Positions 17,873 to 25,783 of a stretch of DNA of 54,988 bases are shown piece after piece. Numbering within the stretch: the stretch's first letter is position 1; every line of letters starts with the position of its first letter. The DNA comes from JAVBNH01 sp031551635 (GTDB lineage Bacteria; Bacillota; Clostridia; Oscillospirales; Acutalibacteraceae). Where the stretch lies: assembly GCA_031551635.1 (NCBI GenBank), contig JAVBNH010000018.1, positions 1-54,988 of the forward strand, written 5' to 3'. The notes below the pieces were generated by a model. It saw only the letters and a program-made list of their open reading frames with translations, was not told where the DNA came from and made no database searches. The position numbers were made by a program, and so were the translations under genes.

Positions 17873-18832
17873 TTAGATTTTTGACTTTTTATCCGGTCTT
17901 ATAAAGTTGAGAATAAAATATGCCAAAGCCCCTGAAAATGCTATTATCATTAAATCTGCGGCTGATAACACTAAAACGCCGAGAGGTTCGAAGAAGAAAC
18001 CGGTGCCGAGTCTATAGACTGTTCCTCCCATTAAAAACATCTCGCCTATATACATTATAAGAGTCGTCAGCGCCGAAATAAGCGAAGGCAGGATAACGGA
18101 TATGAATTTCTTTTCACCATAAAAAATTGTTCCGCTGTATACTCCCGCAGTCACCCCGAAAACGGTGAAAAATACCGCCATCAAAATTGCCGATAAGGGC
18201 GAAACCGTCAGCTCACCTGTTCTGAAAAACGCGGTAAAACAGGCAAATACACAAAGAGCTATAAATACTGTTACAGAAATTAACTGCACGGTTAGAGGGG
18301 TTCTTTTTAGGAAGTTTTTGCTCTCATACATTTTAAAAAAGCCGTAAATTACACCCGTCACCGACAAAATAATTAAAAAAGAAATAATGTAAAAATGGAT
18401 TTTAAAAGCGGGACTGTATTCCTGCGAGAGCGTTTTGCTTATGACCCTTATAGCTTCAGGCGTAGCCATACAGGATAACGCCTGCCATGTACTGACATCA
18501 AAGCCTTCCGAAACCGTCTCAAAAACTGTAATTTTTTCGAAGCTTAATTCGGATATCAGAAATACCGCGCTGCCGAGAAGAGAAGCTGCCGGCATGGCGT
18601 AACGCTTGAAAAACTTTATTATAACAGGCAAAAGTGCGACAGTCAAAATAACGGCAATGCAAATCGGAGTATATGGAATAATATACTTAGGGTAATTTTC
18701 CGCCTGCACTCCCCCATCCCTGAAATACGCAATAAGCATAACAGTTCCCATATAAATCGGGTAAACCGAGGCAAGCAGAACCGAAAGCAGCGAAATAATA
18801 TAAACTTTTTTGGTATTAAAATAACTTTTCAT
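17873..18832 (-). CDS. polytopic membrane protein, unknown
   Basis: A 319-residue protein with about eight or nine hydrophobic segments from residue 13 to 310 and short charged loops. No family motif recognised. It starts 12 bases after the GPH-type symporter stop, so it should be co-transcribed with it; an accessory role in transport is possible but unsupported. Its 3' end lies next to the MITE-like element. Confidence 0.7.
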   Translation of the reverse strand: MKSYFNTKKVYIISLLSVLLASVYPIYMGTVMLIAYFRDGGVQAENYPKYIIPYTPICIAVILTVALLPVIIKFFKRYAMPAASLLGSAVFLISELSFEKITVFETVSEGFDVSTWQALSCMATPEAIRVISKTLSQEYSPAFKIHFYIISFLIILSVTGVIYGFFKMYESKNFLKRTPLTVQLISVTVFIALCVFACFTAFFRTGELTVSPLSAILMAVFFTVFGVTAGVYSGTIFYGEKKFISVILPSLISALTTLIMYIGEMFLMGGTVYRLGTGFFFEPLGVLVLSAADLMIIAFSGALAYFILNFIRPDKKSKI

Positions 18833-18844
18833 AGATTCATTATG

Positions 18845-20404
18845 CTAGTCCTTTTTATTATGCTCGCCGATTGACATCTGATATTCCGCGAGCCTTTTCA
18901 TCGCTTCCGCGTCTCCTTCCGAGGCCTGCTGCGAGGCTATGTCGCGGCGTTTTATAAGCTCGGCGTACATATCTTCCCTGCGCTTGCCCGAAAGATTATA
19001 GAACAGCTTCGGTATAACGCTGAGAAGTGTCGTGGCGAAAGGCAGAGCGGTCGCCATCATAAAGAGGTAATATTTTGTGTCGTCCGACTGTCCCTTAAAG
19101 CCCTTTTTCTGGTCATAGCCGATTTTAACCATAAGCATTGAGCGTACGGTCTTGCCGAAGGTGTCGACAAATTTCCGCGCTAGACCCTTTGCGACACCTG
19201 TCATAGCTTCGGTACGGTAGCCGTTTTTCCACTCGCAATAATCCATTGCCTCGTTAAACATTTCGTTCGGAATTACCTTCCTGATGCCGTAAACCGCCAT
19301 GAACAGGGTCTCTTGAATCATAATTGCCACTATCATCGGTCCAACACGCTTATACAGTCCGTTCACCCTTCCTCCAATCGAGCCGAACAGGAAAACAAGG
19401 AACATCAATCCGTCTCCTGTCAGGCTGCCGAGAATCCAGAGAACACGCGTTGAAAACTTTCTGCGGAACCACGGAACAAAAGCATATGAGGGTGTGGAAA
19501 CAAAAACTCCGGGTATGCCAACAATGATATATATAGAGGCGTTGCCAAGGACGTCAACATAGTAATTCGTCATACCTGTGCCCAGCGAGAACGCACCCAG
19601 GAACTCCGCAAGGGTAATTAGCAGAATAGGCTTGTTTGTCGCGATAGATTTAAGCGACTGTTTTATATTAGGCTTCTCGACAGATTGAATTATTCTCTCC
19701 TTCGCCACTGTCGCGAAATAGAGCGCCATTATACATGAAACCGAGGTTGTAAAAACACCCATGAATATATAAACAGATTTCATGTCTGCATTTATGCTGC
19801 CCTTGTTAACGCCGTCTATGAGGAAGGTCATAATCATTTCAGGCAGCTGGTCGCCTATCGAAAAGAGCTGCCCGTAGGTGATCAGCCGCGTTCGCTCGAC
19901 AGGGTGAGGTGAAATTGTTGAAAGCAGACCTGTTTTCGAAATATCCTTGAAGGTTCCGACTGTCTCACGAACAAGGGCGAGGGCGAAATATGCGATAAAT
20001 TTACCGATATGTGTCTCCTCAGTGCTCGGGAAAAACAGCGGAAGCAACCAGAACATAGCTGTACCAATAGCTATGGGTATTGTCAGAGTGACAAGATACG
20101 GCTTGAATTTGCCCCAGCGAGTCCTTGTTCTGTCAACCATAGAGCCGATAAGCGGGTCGTTGACCGCGTCCCAGATGCCGCCGAAAAAATCAACAATCGG
20201 TATGTATTTCAAGCTCACATGCAGCACGTCAAGGTTGAAGCGTTCGGTGTACTTATTGATAGTGAAATTTTGTGCGTAGTCATACAGGACATAAGCAATC
20301 ATTTCTTTTCGGGGGATATAACGGCGGTTTTCATATAAATAATTTCTATAGTGGCTGTCGTCCTCAACTGTGACAGACTGATTTATTTTCTCATTGTCCG
20401 GCAT
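18845..20404 (-). CDS. GPH-type (MFS superfamily) sugar:cation symporter
   Basis: A 519-residue transporter with about 12 membrane segments. GIWDAVNDPLIGSMVDRTRT followed by RWGKFKPY (about residues 76-103) is the signature of the glycoside-pentoside-hexuronide symporter family (MelB/XynP type), as is LSTISPHPVERTR. The N-terminal 40 residues and the C-terminal 50 (KRRDIASQQASEGDAEAMKR) are hydrophilic. A ribosome site GAGGAGG precedes ATG. Likely imports an oligosaccharide or glycoside with Na+ or H+; substrate unknown. Confidence 0.85.
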   Translation of the reverse strand: MPDNEKINQSVTVEDDSHYRNYLYENRRYIPRKEMIAYVLYDYAQNFTINKYTERFNLDVLHVSLKYIPIVDFFGGIWDAVNDPLIGSMVDRTRTRWGKFKPYLVTLTIPIAIGTAMFWLLPLFFPSTEETHIGKFIAYFALALVRETVGTFKDISKTGLLSTISPHPVERTRLITYGQLFSIGDQLPEMIMTFLIDGVNKGSINADMKSVYIFMGVFTTSVSCIMALYFATVAKERIIQSVEKPNIKQSLKSIATNKPILLITLAEFLGAFSLGTGMTNYYVDVLGNASIYIIVGIPGVFVSTPSYAFVPWFRRKFSTRVLWILGSLTGDGLMFLVFLFGSIGGRVNGLYKRVGPMIVAIMIQETLFMAVYGIRKVIPNEMFNEAMDYCEWKNGYRTEAMTGVAKGLARKFVDTFGKTVRSMLMVKIGYDQKKGFKGQSDDTKYYLFMMATALPFATTLLSVIPKLFYNLSGKRREDMYAELIKRRDIASQQASEGDAEAMKRLAEYQMSIGEHNKKD

Positions 20405-20444
20405 TTAACTCCTCCTCATTTTGTTGTTGAGTTACTGTTATTTA

Positions 20445-20473
20445 TATTATCATGATATTGAAAATTATTCAAG
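20445..20473 (-). promoter_or_regulatory. predicted sigma-A promoter of the symporter gene
   Basis: TTGAAT and TAATAT with a 17-base spacer on the minus strand. Confidence 0.6.
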
Positions 20474-20550
20474 CGGTATAAATAATTTTGTATGCTTTGC
20501 ACAAGAAAAAGAAATTGCTGTTTTATTAGTCTTTATTTACCCAAAAGGAC

Positions 20551-20578
20551 TTGAAAAAAATGTTGAATGCTGTAAAAT
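20551..20578 (+). promoter_or_regulatory. predicted sigma-A promoter of prs
   Basis: TTGAAA and TAAAAT, 16-base spacer, 54 bases before the prs start. Confidence 0.55.
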
Positions 20579-20632
20579 ATAAGTGATGTTATTTAAAAAA
20601 TAATGTCGAAAAATTTTTTGGAGGTTTTGCTT

Positions 20633-21811
20633 ATGCCCGAAAGGATTGATGAGTTCACCTCAATTCCCTGCGGTCCCCTTGGTATTATCCCTATTCCCGG
20701 CTGTGAAGAGATGGCAAAGAAGCTTGACGACTACATCAAGGACTGGCGCGATGCCCGAAAAAGCGAGCATATTTCCTCAATCGCGTTTTCAGGTTACATC
20801 AGAGAAACCTATATCATCAACACCGAGTTTATCCACTTCGGAACCGGAGAAGGCAAGGCTGTCATTCACGAATCGGTCAGAGGCTATGACCTGTATATCC
20901 TTTGTGACATGTTTAATTACGGCGTCACAACCGAACGCTTTGGGATTGACAATATTCCAATGGGACCTGACGATCATTACGCAAACCTCAAAAGAGCCAT
21001 TGCGGCATGTGCAGGCAAGGCAAAACGGCTCACCGTTATCATGCCCATGCTTTATGAAGGCAGGCAGCACAAGCGCTCAAGCCGTGAATCCCTCGACTGC
21101 GCGATTGTTTTGCAAGAGCTATGCACATATATGGGCGTTGACAATATCCTGACCTTTGACGCTCACGACTCGAGAGTCCAGAACGCCATACCCCTCAACA
21201 CCTTCGAAAATCTTTCGACAACCTATCAGATGATCAAGGCTTTTGTGAATAATATTGACGGCGTTGAAATCAATAGGGAAAAGCTGATGGTCATATCCCC
21301 GGACGAGGGCGGCATGAGCAGATGTATTTACTATTCAACCGTGCTCGGAATTGACATCGGCATGTTTTATAAGCTTCGCGACTATTCGCGTGTTGAAAAG
21401 GGACGCAATCCCATTATCGCCCACCAGTTCCTCGGCGACAATGTTGAGGGCAAGGATGTTATAATTGTTGACGACATGATTTCTTCCGGTGAATCCATGC
21501 TTGAGGTCGCCGGAAAGCTTAAGGACCTCGGCGCGGGAAGAGTTTTTGTGTTCTCTGCATTCGGTCTTTTTTGCAATGGGCTTGATGACTTTGACGCGGC
21601 TTATGAAAGCGGACTTATAAACGGAGTTTTCACTACAAATCTTGTATACCGCTCCCCTTCTCTGCTTGAGCGCAAGTGGTACAAGGAAGTTGATATGTCT
21701 AAATTTATCTCGCTGATTATCGACACCTTGAATCATGACCGCTCGATAAGCGAATTCCTCAGCCCCGCAAAGCGGATTAATAACTTCCTGAAAGAAAAAG
21801 GACTAAAATAA
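20633..21811 (+). CDS. prs: ribose-phosphate pyrophosphokinase, long form
   Basis: A 392-residue enzyme making PRPP from ribose-5-phosphate and ATP for nucleotide, His and Trp synthesis. The PRPP-binding loop VIIVDDMISSGES (about 277-289) and the SPDEGGM motif are present. It is about 75 residues longer than the classical ~315-residue Prs, with extra N-terminal and internal segments, as in a clostridial long-form branch. I chose ATG (MPERIDE) because GGAGG lies eight bases upstream; the ATG ten codons earlier spans that ribosome site. Repeat copy C begins right after the stop. Confidence 0.88.
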   Translation: MPERIDEFTSIPCGPLGIIPIPGCEEMAKKLDDYIKDWRDARKSEHISSIAFSGYIRETYIINTEFIHFGTGEGKAVIHESVRGYDLYILCDMFNYGVTTERFGIDNIPMGPDDHYANLKRAIAACAGKAKRLTVIMPMLYEGRQHKRSSRESLDCAIVLQELCTYMGVDNILTFDAHDSRVQNAIPLNTFENLSTTYQMIKAFVNNIDGVEINREKLMVISPDEGGMSRCIYYSTVLGIDIGMFYKLRDYSRVEKGRNPIIAHQFLGDNVEGKDVIIVDDMISSGESMLEVAGKLKDLGAGRVFVFSAFGLFCNGLDDFDAAYESGLINGVFTTNLVYRSPSLLERKWYKEVDMSKFISLIIDTLNHDRSISEFLSPAKRINNFLKEKGLK

Positions 21812-21889
21812 ACTAACGTGGGCTTGGCTTGCCAAGCCCACAACCCAAGTCTTGTTTTCTATTGAGCTTTCAGCCCACTAGGGTACTAA
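21812..21889 (+). repeat. dispersed palindromic repeat, copy C
   Basis: Third copy of the ~78-base element, beginning one base after the prs stop codon. The 24-base palindrome is perfect and identical to copy B; the end reads AGCCCACTAGGGTACTAAT. Confidence 0.88.
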
Positions 21890-21895
21890 TATAAA

Positions 21896-21936
21896 CCAAA
21901 CCGCAGCCGTAAAATGACTCCGGTTTTTTTTTTATG
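21896..21936. terminator. terminator downstream of prs
   Basis: AAACCG (21898-21903) and CGGTTT (21921-21926) form a short stem with a 17-base loop, followed on the plus strand by a run of T. The stem is weak but the T tract is long. Confidence 0.55.
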
Positions 21937-21949
21937 AAATTAAAACATT

Positions 21950-22528
21950 TTAATACCGGTTTTTCAAAAAATCATCAAAATCCGAAATTAAGACTTTCTT
22001 TGCTGTTGAGTCGTCATATATACTGCTGAGGATTTCATCCCACTTCCTGTTTTGTGTGTCATTATATTTTCTTGTCATATGTTTTTGAAACTCATAATAT
22101 GTGTCGGTATCAATAAATGAACTCCCGGGATGCTCTGACATAGACTTTTCCATCGTATTTCTGAGCGAACTAAAGGGAAATAACATAATCATTGAATAAA
22201 ATATTTCAAAAAAATCATATATAGAATTCCGTTTATACTCAGGCAGCAAATAATATTCATCAAGATGCGCGAAAAACACATCAAAAGCCTCCTCGTCAGA
22301 AGCCGAAAAAGCCTTGATAACGTCCGACCAATGCTTACCTTTAGAATTATAAACACCGTTAATATATGCCTGAAACCCCGGCAGATTACCGAAATGGATG
22401 TTGTTGTCATGCATATAAAACCTGTAACCAGCATAGAAAAGCATTAAGTTTTTAAATGACTTTTCATCAATAAAACGGTTCGGTTGTTTTTGGATTTTTT
22501 TAAACATTTCATTTATATCCGCATTCAT
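21950..22528 (-). CDS. hypothetical protein
   Basis: A 192-residue protein, rich in aromatic and charged residues and predicted mostly helical, with one moderately hydrophobic stretch (FFEIFYSMIMLFPFSSL, about 107-123). No recognised domain. It follows the DUF2200 gene by 18 bases and is likely co-transcribed. Base composition is more AT-rich than flanking housekeeping genes, in keeping with an accessory region. Confidence 0.6.
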   Translation of the reverse strand: MNADINEMFKKIQKQPNRFIDEKSFKNLMLFYAGYRFYMHDNNIHFGNLPGFQAYINGVYNSKGKHWSDVIKAFSASDEEAFDVFFAHLDEYYLLPEYKRNSIYDFFEIFYSMIMLFPFSSLRNTMEKSMSEHPGSSFIDTDTYYEFQKHMTRKYNDTQNRKWDEILSSIYDDSTAKKVLISDFDDFLKNRY

Positions 22529-22546
22529 TTTATCACATCCGGTATT

Positions 22547-22897
22547 TTATGCTCTGAGTATCATATCCATTGATTTGCCTTTTGCAAGCTCATCGACAAG
22601 CTTATCCATATACCTGATATTGCGGGTCATCTCATCCTCGATTTCCTCCACGCGGTGACCGCAGATAACTCCTGTAATCAAAGAGGCATTGGGGTTTATT
22701 TGCGGTGCGTTTGCGATAAAGGTCTCCATATCCGCGTTGTTTTCAAACTGCTGATGCAAAGATTCCTTGTCATAGCCTGTCAGCCAGAAAATGACCTTGT
22801 CAAGCTCTTCTTTTGTGCGCCCCTTGTTAGTGACCTTCTCAATATAAAGGGGGTAAACATCCGCAAACGAAATAGTGTATATCCTCGGTTTGTTCAT
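22547..22897 (-). CDS. DUF2200 family protein
   Basis: A 116-residue protein matching DUF2200: RIYTISFADVYPLYIEKV, KGRTKEELDKVIFWLTGYD, ending with a helical MDKLVDELAKGKSMDMILRA. Function unknown. Members are small cytosolic proteins often found in scattered accessory positions. First gene of a two-gene unit. Confidence 0.85.
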   Translation of the reverse strand: MNKPRIYTISFADVYPLYIEKVTNKGRTKEELDKVIFWLTGYDKESLHQQFENNADMETFIANAPQINPNASLITGVICGHRVEEIEDEMTRNIRYMDKLVDELAKGKSMDMILRA

Positions 22898-22968
22898 TTT
22901 AATACCAGCCTTTTCATATGAATTAAATTTATAAATTTTAAAATTTCGATGAATTTCCTAATAGCATC

Positions 22969-23175
22969 TCATATCTGCTTTCCGGTATCTTTAAAGGTAA
23001 AAATCCCGTCATATTCACAGTTAAGCGCTTGAGCGATTTTTTTTAATTCTTTTTAGTTTAAATTATCTCTGCCAAGCTTATTATATAAGTTGTTGCTTTT
23101 ATATCCAAGACTTTCACTTAACTGTTTAATCGTCATATCTCTTTCAAGTAAAATTGTTTTTATTGCCATTCCCAT
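22969..23175 (-). pseudogene. Cro/C1-type HTH regulator interrupted by one in-frame stop
   Basis: Frame of 68 codons: MGMAIKTILLERDMTIKQLS, SLGYKSNNLYNKLGRDN, then a TAA stop (23053-23055), then the same frame continues with KELKKIAQALNCEYDGIFTF and KDTGKQI to a normal stop. The second half is the expected end of a small HTH domain, so a single point change would restore it; there is no frameshift. Expression signals look intact: AAAGGAGG ribosome site, TTGCAA-17-TATAAT promoter. It may be a fresh pseudogene, or may make a 40-residue truncated protein. Confidence 0.72.
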
Positions 23176-23200
23176 TAATAAATCGCCTCCTTTAACAACG

Positions 23201-23229
23201 ATTATATACAATTTCGTGGAGTTTTGCAA
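23201..23229 (-). promoter_or_regulatory. predicted sigma-A promoter of the interrupted HTH gene
   Basis: TTGCAA and consensus TATAAT, 17-base spacer, minus strand. Confidence 0.72.
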
Positions 23230-23355
23230 ACCAATAAGTAAAATCACACTAAAAATCATAAAAACATGTTTTTGGCATTTTTGGTGTCAGACTTTGAACT
23301 CTCGTAAAGTTTACTTGTTCATTACTTCTAATGCTTGTCTAATTAGTTGGTGTTA

Positions 23356-24495
23356 TTACTCCATTTCATCCATCAACTTTTTAGCGTAAAATAGAGTTTT
23401 TTCAATCAAAGGAATATCATGAGATGTCGCAAAATGGTTCCCCATGTGTGCCACAGGGCCACTACCGGCTTTAATTGGCATATGAATACCCATTCGATCG
23501 GTATAAACACACATTCTATTGGTTTTACCGTAGATTTGCATAGGCCAACCCATATCTGCATACCCTGCGCAACCATCATAGCACCGGCAACATCGTAACA
23601 ATTGACGGTAAACGAACTTTTTCAAGCTTTCAGAGTCATTTTCTATTTCATCAAATAAACAATATATTGATGCAGTATCTTTTGCATCATAAAGAAAACG
23701 AATTGATATTCTTAAATCACCATTCAGACCATTAACAATCATTATATCATTATTTTTATATTTATAACTCACGCCATATCCGGGGCAATGCCCACTTTTT
23801 ATAGAACGGCTTAATTTAAATTTCTTTGCAATAATATCCAGTTGTTTTGCAATATTTTTATCTTCGTCATTAAGAAAGATAAGCGCATTTTCATATTTGT
23901 CATATTTGTAATCTTTGCATAGATGTCTAAAATCGCAGTATGTAAAGCTATTATCTCCGCTTCCTTTTTCCCGCAAAGCTATCTGCGCCATTTCGCACAT
24001 AGCATAAAACATATTTGGATATACTTCATTTGTTAAAACAACATCATTATCGCGATAATCTATTTTTAGACCGACTCTTTCCAGCTTTTTTATTCGTTGT
24101 TCAACGCTTATAATAGTTTTTCTGTCTTTATGGAAAGCCTTGCTTTTTATTTGCTTCAAAAATAATTTTTCAAATATTGAACGGCTAATCGACAGATAAT
24201 CTTCACTCGCAACACCCGCAATACCAAAATCTGCGAATGGCATAATATATTTTGATTGGATTCCTAATCTGCCAAAAGGAAAAGGCTCATATTCCCCAGG
24301 GTTCTCATACAAGTCACTTAATATATGCAGGAAAAAATTTCGCAGTTGTTCGCAACTGTTTACCATATATTGCGGCAATTGATTTCTGACCTCTTGCGGG
24401 AGCGTTATTTCAAGTGGCATGATATGGATTCCGGCATCCCAAATATGTTTATTCGCATCGGAAAGAAAATCTTTTTGGTTTTTATCAAAAATCAT
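23356..24495 (-). CDS. hypothetical protein with a Cys cluster
   Basis: A 379-residue protein that I do not recognise. Visible features are an N-terminal helical region, a long Lys-rich middle, and a cysteine cluster (LLRCCRCYDGCAGY, about residue 320), which may bind metal. No signal peptide or membrane segment. I chose ATG (MIFDK) because GGGAGA lies seven bases upstream; the ATG pair six codons earlier spans the ribosome site. The gene is visibly AT-rich compared with neighbours, and lies next to tRNA-Trp, so horizontal acquisition is plausible. Confidence 0.65.
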   Translation of the reverse strand: MIFDKNQKDFLSDANKHIWDAGIHIMPLEITLPQEVRNQLPQYMVNSCEQLRNFFLHILSDLYENPGEYEPFPFGRLGIQSKYIMPFADFGIAGVASEDYLSISRSIFEKLFLKQIKSKAFHKDRKTIISVEQRIKKLERVGLKIDYRDNDVVLTNEVYPNMFYAMCEMAQIALREKGSGDNSFTYCDFRHLCKDYKYDKYENALIFLNDEDKNIAKQLDIIAKKFKLSRSIKSGHCPGYGVSYKYKNNDIMIVNGLNGDLRISIRFLYDAKDTASIYCLFDEIENDSESLKKFVYRQLLRCCRCYDGCAGYADMGWPMQIYGKTNRMCVYTDRMGIHMPIKAGSGPVAHMGNHFATSHDIPLIEKTLFYAKKLMDEME

Positions 24496-24547
24496 ACTTA
24501 TATCTCCCATCATAAAAATATAAAATAAAAATATCTACACTTGCTCT

Positions 24548-24576
24548 ATTATAACAAAAACCTGCCAAAAAAGCAA
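24548..24576 (-). promoter_or_regulatory. predicted promoter of the Cys-cluster gene
   Basis: TTGCTT and TATAAT, 17-base spacer on the minus strand. The -35 lies inside the terminator of the tRNA-Trp gene. Confidence 0.5.
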
Positions 24577-24598
24577 TTTCAGCTTTTTCGACAGGTTT
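24553..24598 (-). terminator. terminator of the tRNA-Val/tRNA-Trp unit
   Basis: Starts just after the tRNA-Trp CCA end. AAACCTG pairs with CAGGTTT and AAAAAGC with GCTTTTT, followed on the minus strand by TTTTTG. Confidence 0.72.
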
Positions 24599-24604
24599 CA
24601 ACTT

Positions 24605-24680
24605 TGGCAGGGGCAGAAGGATTTGAACCCTCGGCACGCGGTTTTGGAGACCGCTGCTCTACCAGCTGAGCTATACCCCT
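24605..24680 (-). tRNA. tRNA-Trp (CCA anticodon)
   Basis: 76 bases with cloverleaf: acceptor AGGGGTA / TGCCCCT, D arm with AGCTGGTAGAGC, anticodon loop CTCCAAA with CCA, T arm GGTTCAAATCC, discriminator G, and an encoded 3' CCA. Confidence 0.96.
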
Positions 24681-24758
24681 AAATGCAATATTGAACTACT
24701 TTTGATAACAAGCATTCAACTATAAATAAAGTCAAATACGCTATTAAAGTAGTCAATA

Positions 24759-24793
24759 TCTAGCATCCAGAATCTAGAATCCAGAATCTAAAA
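24759..24793 (-). repeat. heptamer array at the tRNA-Val 3' end
   Basis: On the minus strand, directly after the tRNA CCA: TTTTAGA TTCTGGA, TTCTAGA TTCTGGA, TGCTAGA. Five tandem degenerate 7-base units with core CTRGA. Confidence 0.8.
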
Positions 24794-24869
24794 TGGTGGA
24801 CGTTAACGGACTCGAACCGCTGACCCTCTGCACGTCAAGCAGATGCTCTACCAACTGGGCTAAACGTCC
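24794..24869 (-). tRNA. tRNA-Val (GAC anticodon)
   Basis: 76 bases: acceptor GGACGTT / AACGTCC, anticodon loop TTGACGT with GAC, T arm GGTTCGAGTCC, discriminator A and encoded CCA. Likely co-transcribed with tRNA-Trp. Confidence 0.96.
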
Positions 24870-24900
24870 ATTTTTGTTTGTTTGTCTTTGATGCCCTCGT

Positions 24901-24929
24901 ATTATAACGTATCTTCTTGTAAATTGCAA
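24901..24929 (-). promoter_or_regulatory. predicted promoter of the two tRNA genes
   Basis: TTGCAA and consensus TATAAT with a 17-base spacer, ending 32 bases before tRNA-Val. Confidence 0.78.
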
Positions 24930-24960
24930 GACCTTTTTTAAGATTTTTTCCGAATGTTTA

Positions 24961-24988
24961 TTGATTTTTTATTTTGCTCTGTTATAAT
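24961..24988 (+). promoter_or_regulatory. predicted promoter of the ttcA-like gene
   Basis: TTGATT and consensus TATAAT, 16-base spacer. It overlaps the upstream part of the open frame, which helps place the true start downstream. Confidence 0.68.
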
Positions 24989-25021
24989 TGGAATGATTTT
25001 AACGGAGAGGCAAGCGTTTTA

Positions 25022-25753
25022 ATGCAGAAGCTTATGAGCCTGATGAGGGCGGCAATGGAAAAATATGATATGGTCGCACAAGGCGACAGAATTGCTGTCG
25101 GAGTCTCCGGTGGCAAGGATTCGGTGACTCTCCTCTCAGCTCTAGCCGGGCTGCGGCGATTCTATCCGAAACATTTTGATTTGGTCGCAATCTCAATTGA
25201 TATGCGATTTAATGATACCGACTCTGATTTTACAAAAATAGCTGAATTATGTATGAGCCTGGGAGTTGAGTATAAAATAAAACGGACTGAGCTTGCTTCG
25301 GTGATTTTTAATGTAAGAGAAGAGAAAAACCCCTGCTCTCTGTGTGCGAAAATGCGAAGAGGAATGCTTCATGATTTCGCAAAGGAGCTTGGCTGCAATA
25401 AGCTTGCTCTCGGGCATCATCTCGATGACGCGGCGGAAACCTTTATAATGAACCTTTTCCGCGGCGGGAATATCGCCTGTTTCAGACCTGTTACCTACCT
25501 TTCGCGCAAGGATTTAACGATGATTCGCCCTATGATTTTCGTCAAGGAAACCGCAATAATTTCTCTTGTAAATAAGCTGAATCTGCCGGTTGTCAAGAGC
25601 AAATGCCCGATTGACGGCTGCAGTGAAAGACAGAGAGTCAAAGAAATGCTTAGAAATCTGGAAACAGATTATCCCGCGCTTCGTGATAAAATTATCGGAG
25701 CGTTAGAACGGGGCGAAATTGACGGCTGGCACATTTTGGGAATTAGGAATTAG
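25022..25753 (+). CDS. TtcA-like PP-loop tRNA thiolation ATPase
   Basis: A 243-residue N-type ATP pyrophosphatase. The PP-loop SGGKDS (about 29-34), a CSLC pair (about 104-107), GHHLDDAAET and a late SKCPIDGC fit the TtcA/TtuA family, which thiolates tRNA bases (2-thiocytidine 32 in TtcA) through an iron-sulfur cluster. Start ATG has GGAGAGG 11 bases upstream; an upstream TTG in frame would lie within the promoter. The last residues GIRN and the stop codon fall within a heptamer array. Co-directional with cdd, 30 bases apart. Confidence 0.85.
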   Translation: MQKLMSLMRAAMEKYDMVAQGDRIAVGVSGGKDSVTLLSALAGLRRFYPKHFDLVAISIDMRFNDTDSDFTKIAELCMSLGVEYKIKRTELASVIFNVREEKNPCSLCAKMRRGMLHDFAKELGCNKLALGHHLDDAAETFIMNLFRGGNIACFRPVTYLSRKDLTMIRPMIFVKETAIISLVNKLNLPVVKSKCPIDGCSERQRVKEMLRNLETDYPALRDKIIGALERGEIDGWHILGIRN

Positions 25754-25780
25754 GAGTTAGGAAGTACGAGTTAGGAGTTT
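25738..25780 (+). repeat. heptamer array at the ttcA-like gene 3' end
   Basis: GGGAATT AGGAATT, AGGAGTT AGGAAGT, ACGAGTT AGGAGTT: six tandem degenerate 7-base units. The array includes the stop codon of the upstream gene, and its last unit supplies the TAGGAG ribosome site of cdd. Confidence 0.85.
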
Positions 25781-25783
25781 GTT

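Noticed and set aside
12877..21889. Integron attC sites as an explanation for the palindromic repeat
   Set aside because: No consistent RYYYAAC/GTTRRRY boxes, no integrase, and the copies do not flank single-gene cassettes.
22969..23055. Frameshift in the HTH gene
   Set aside because: Downstream codons stay in the same frame; only a single TAA interrupts it.
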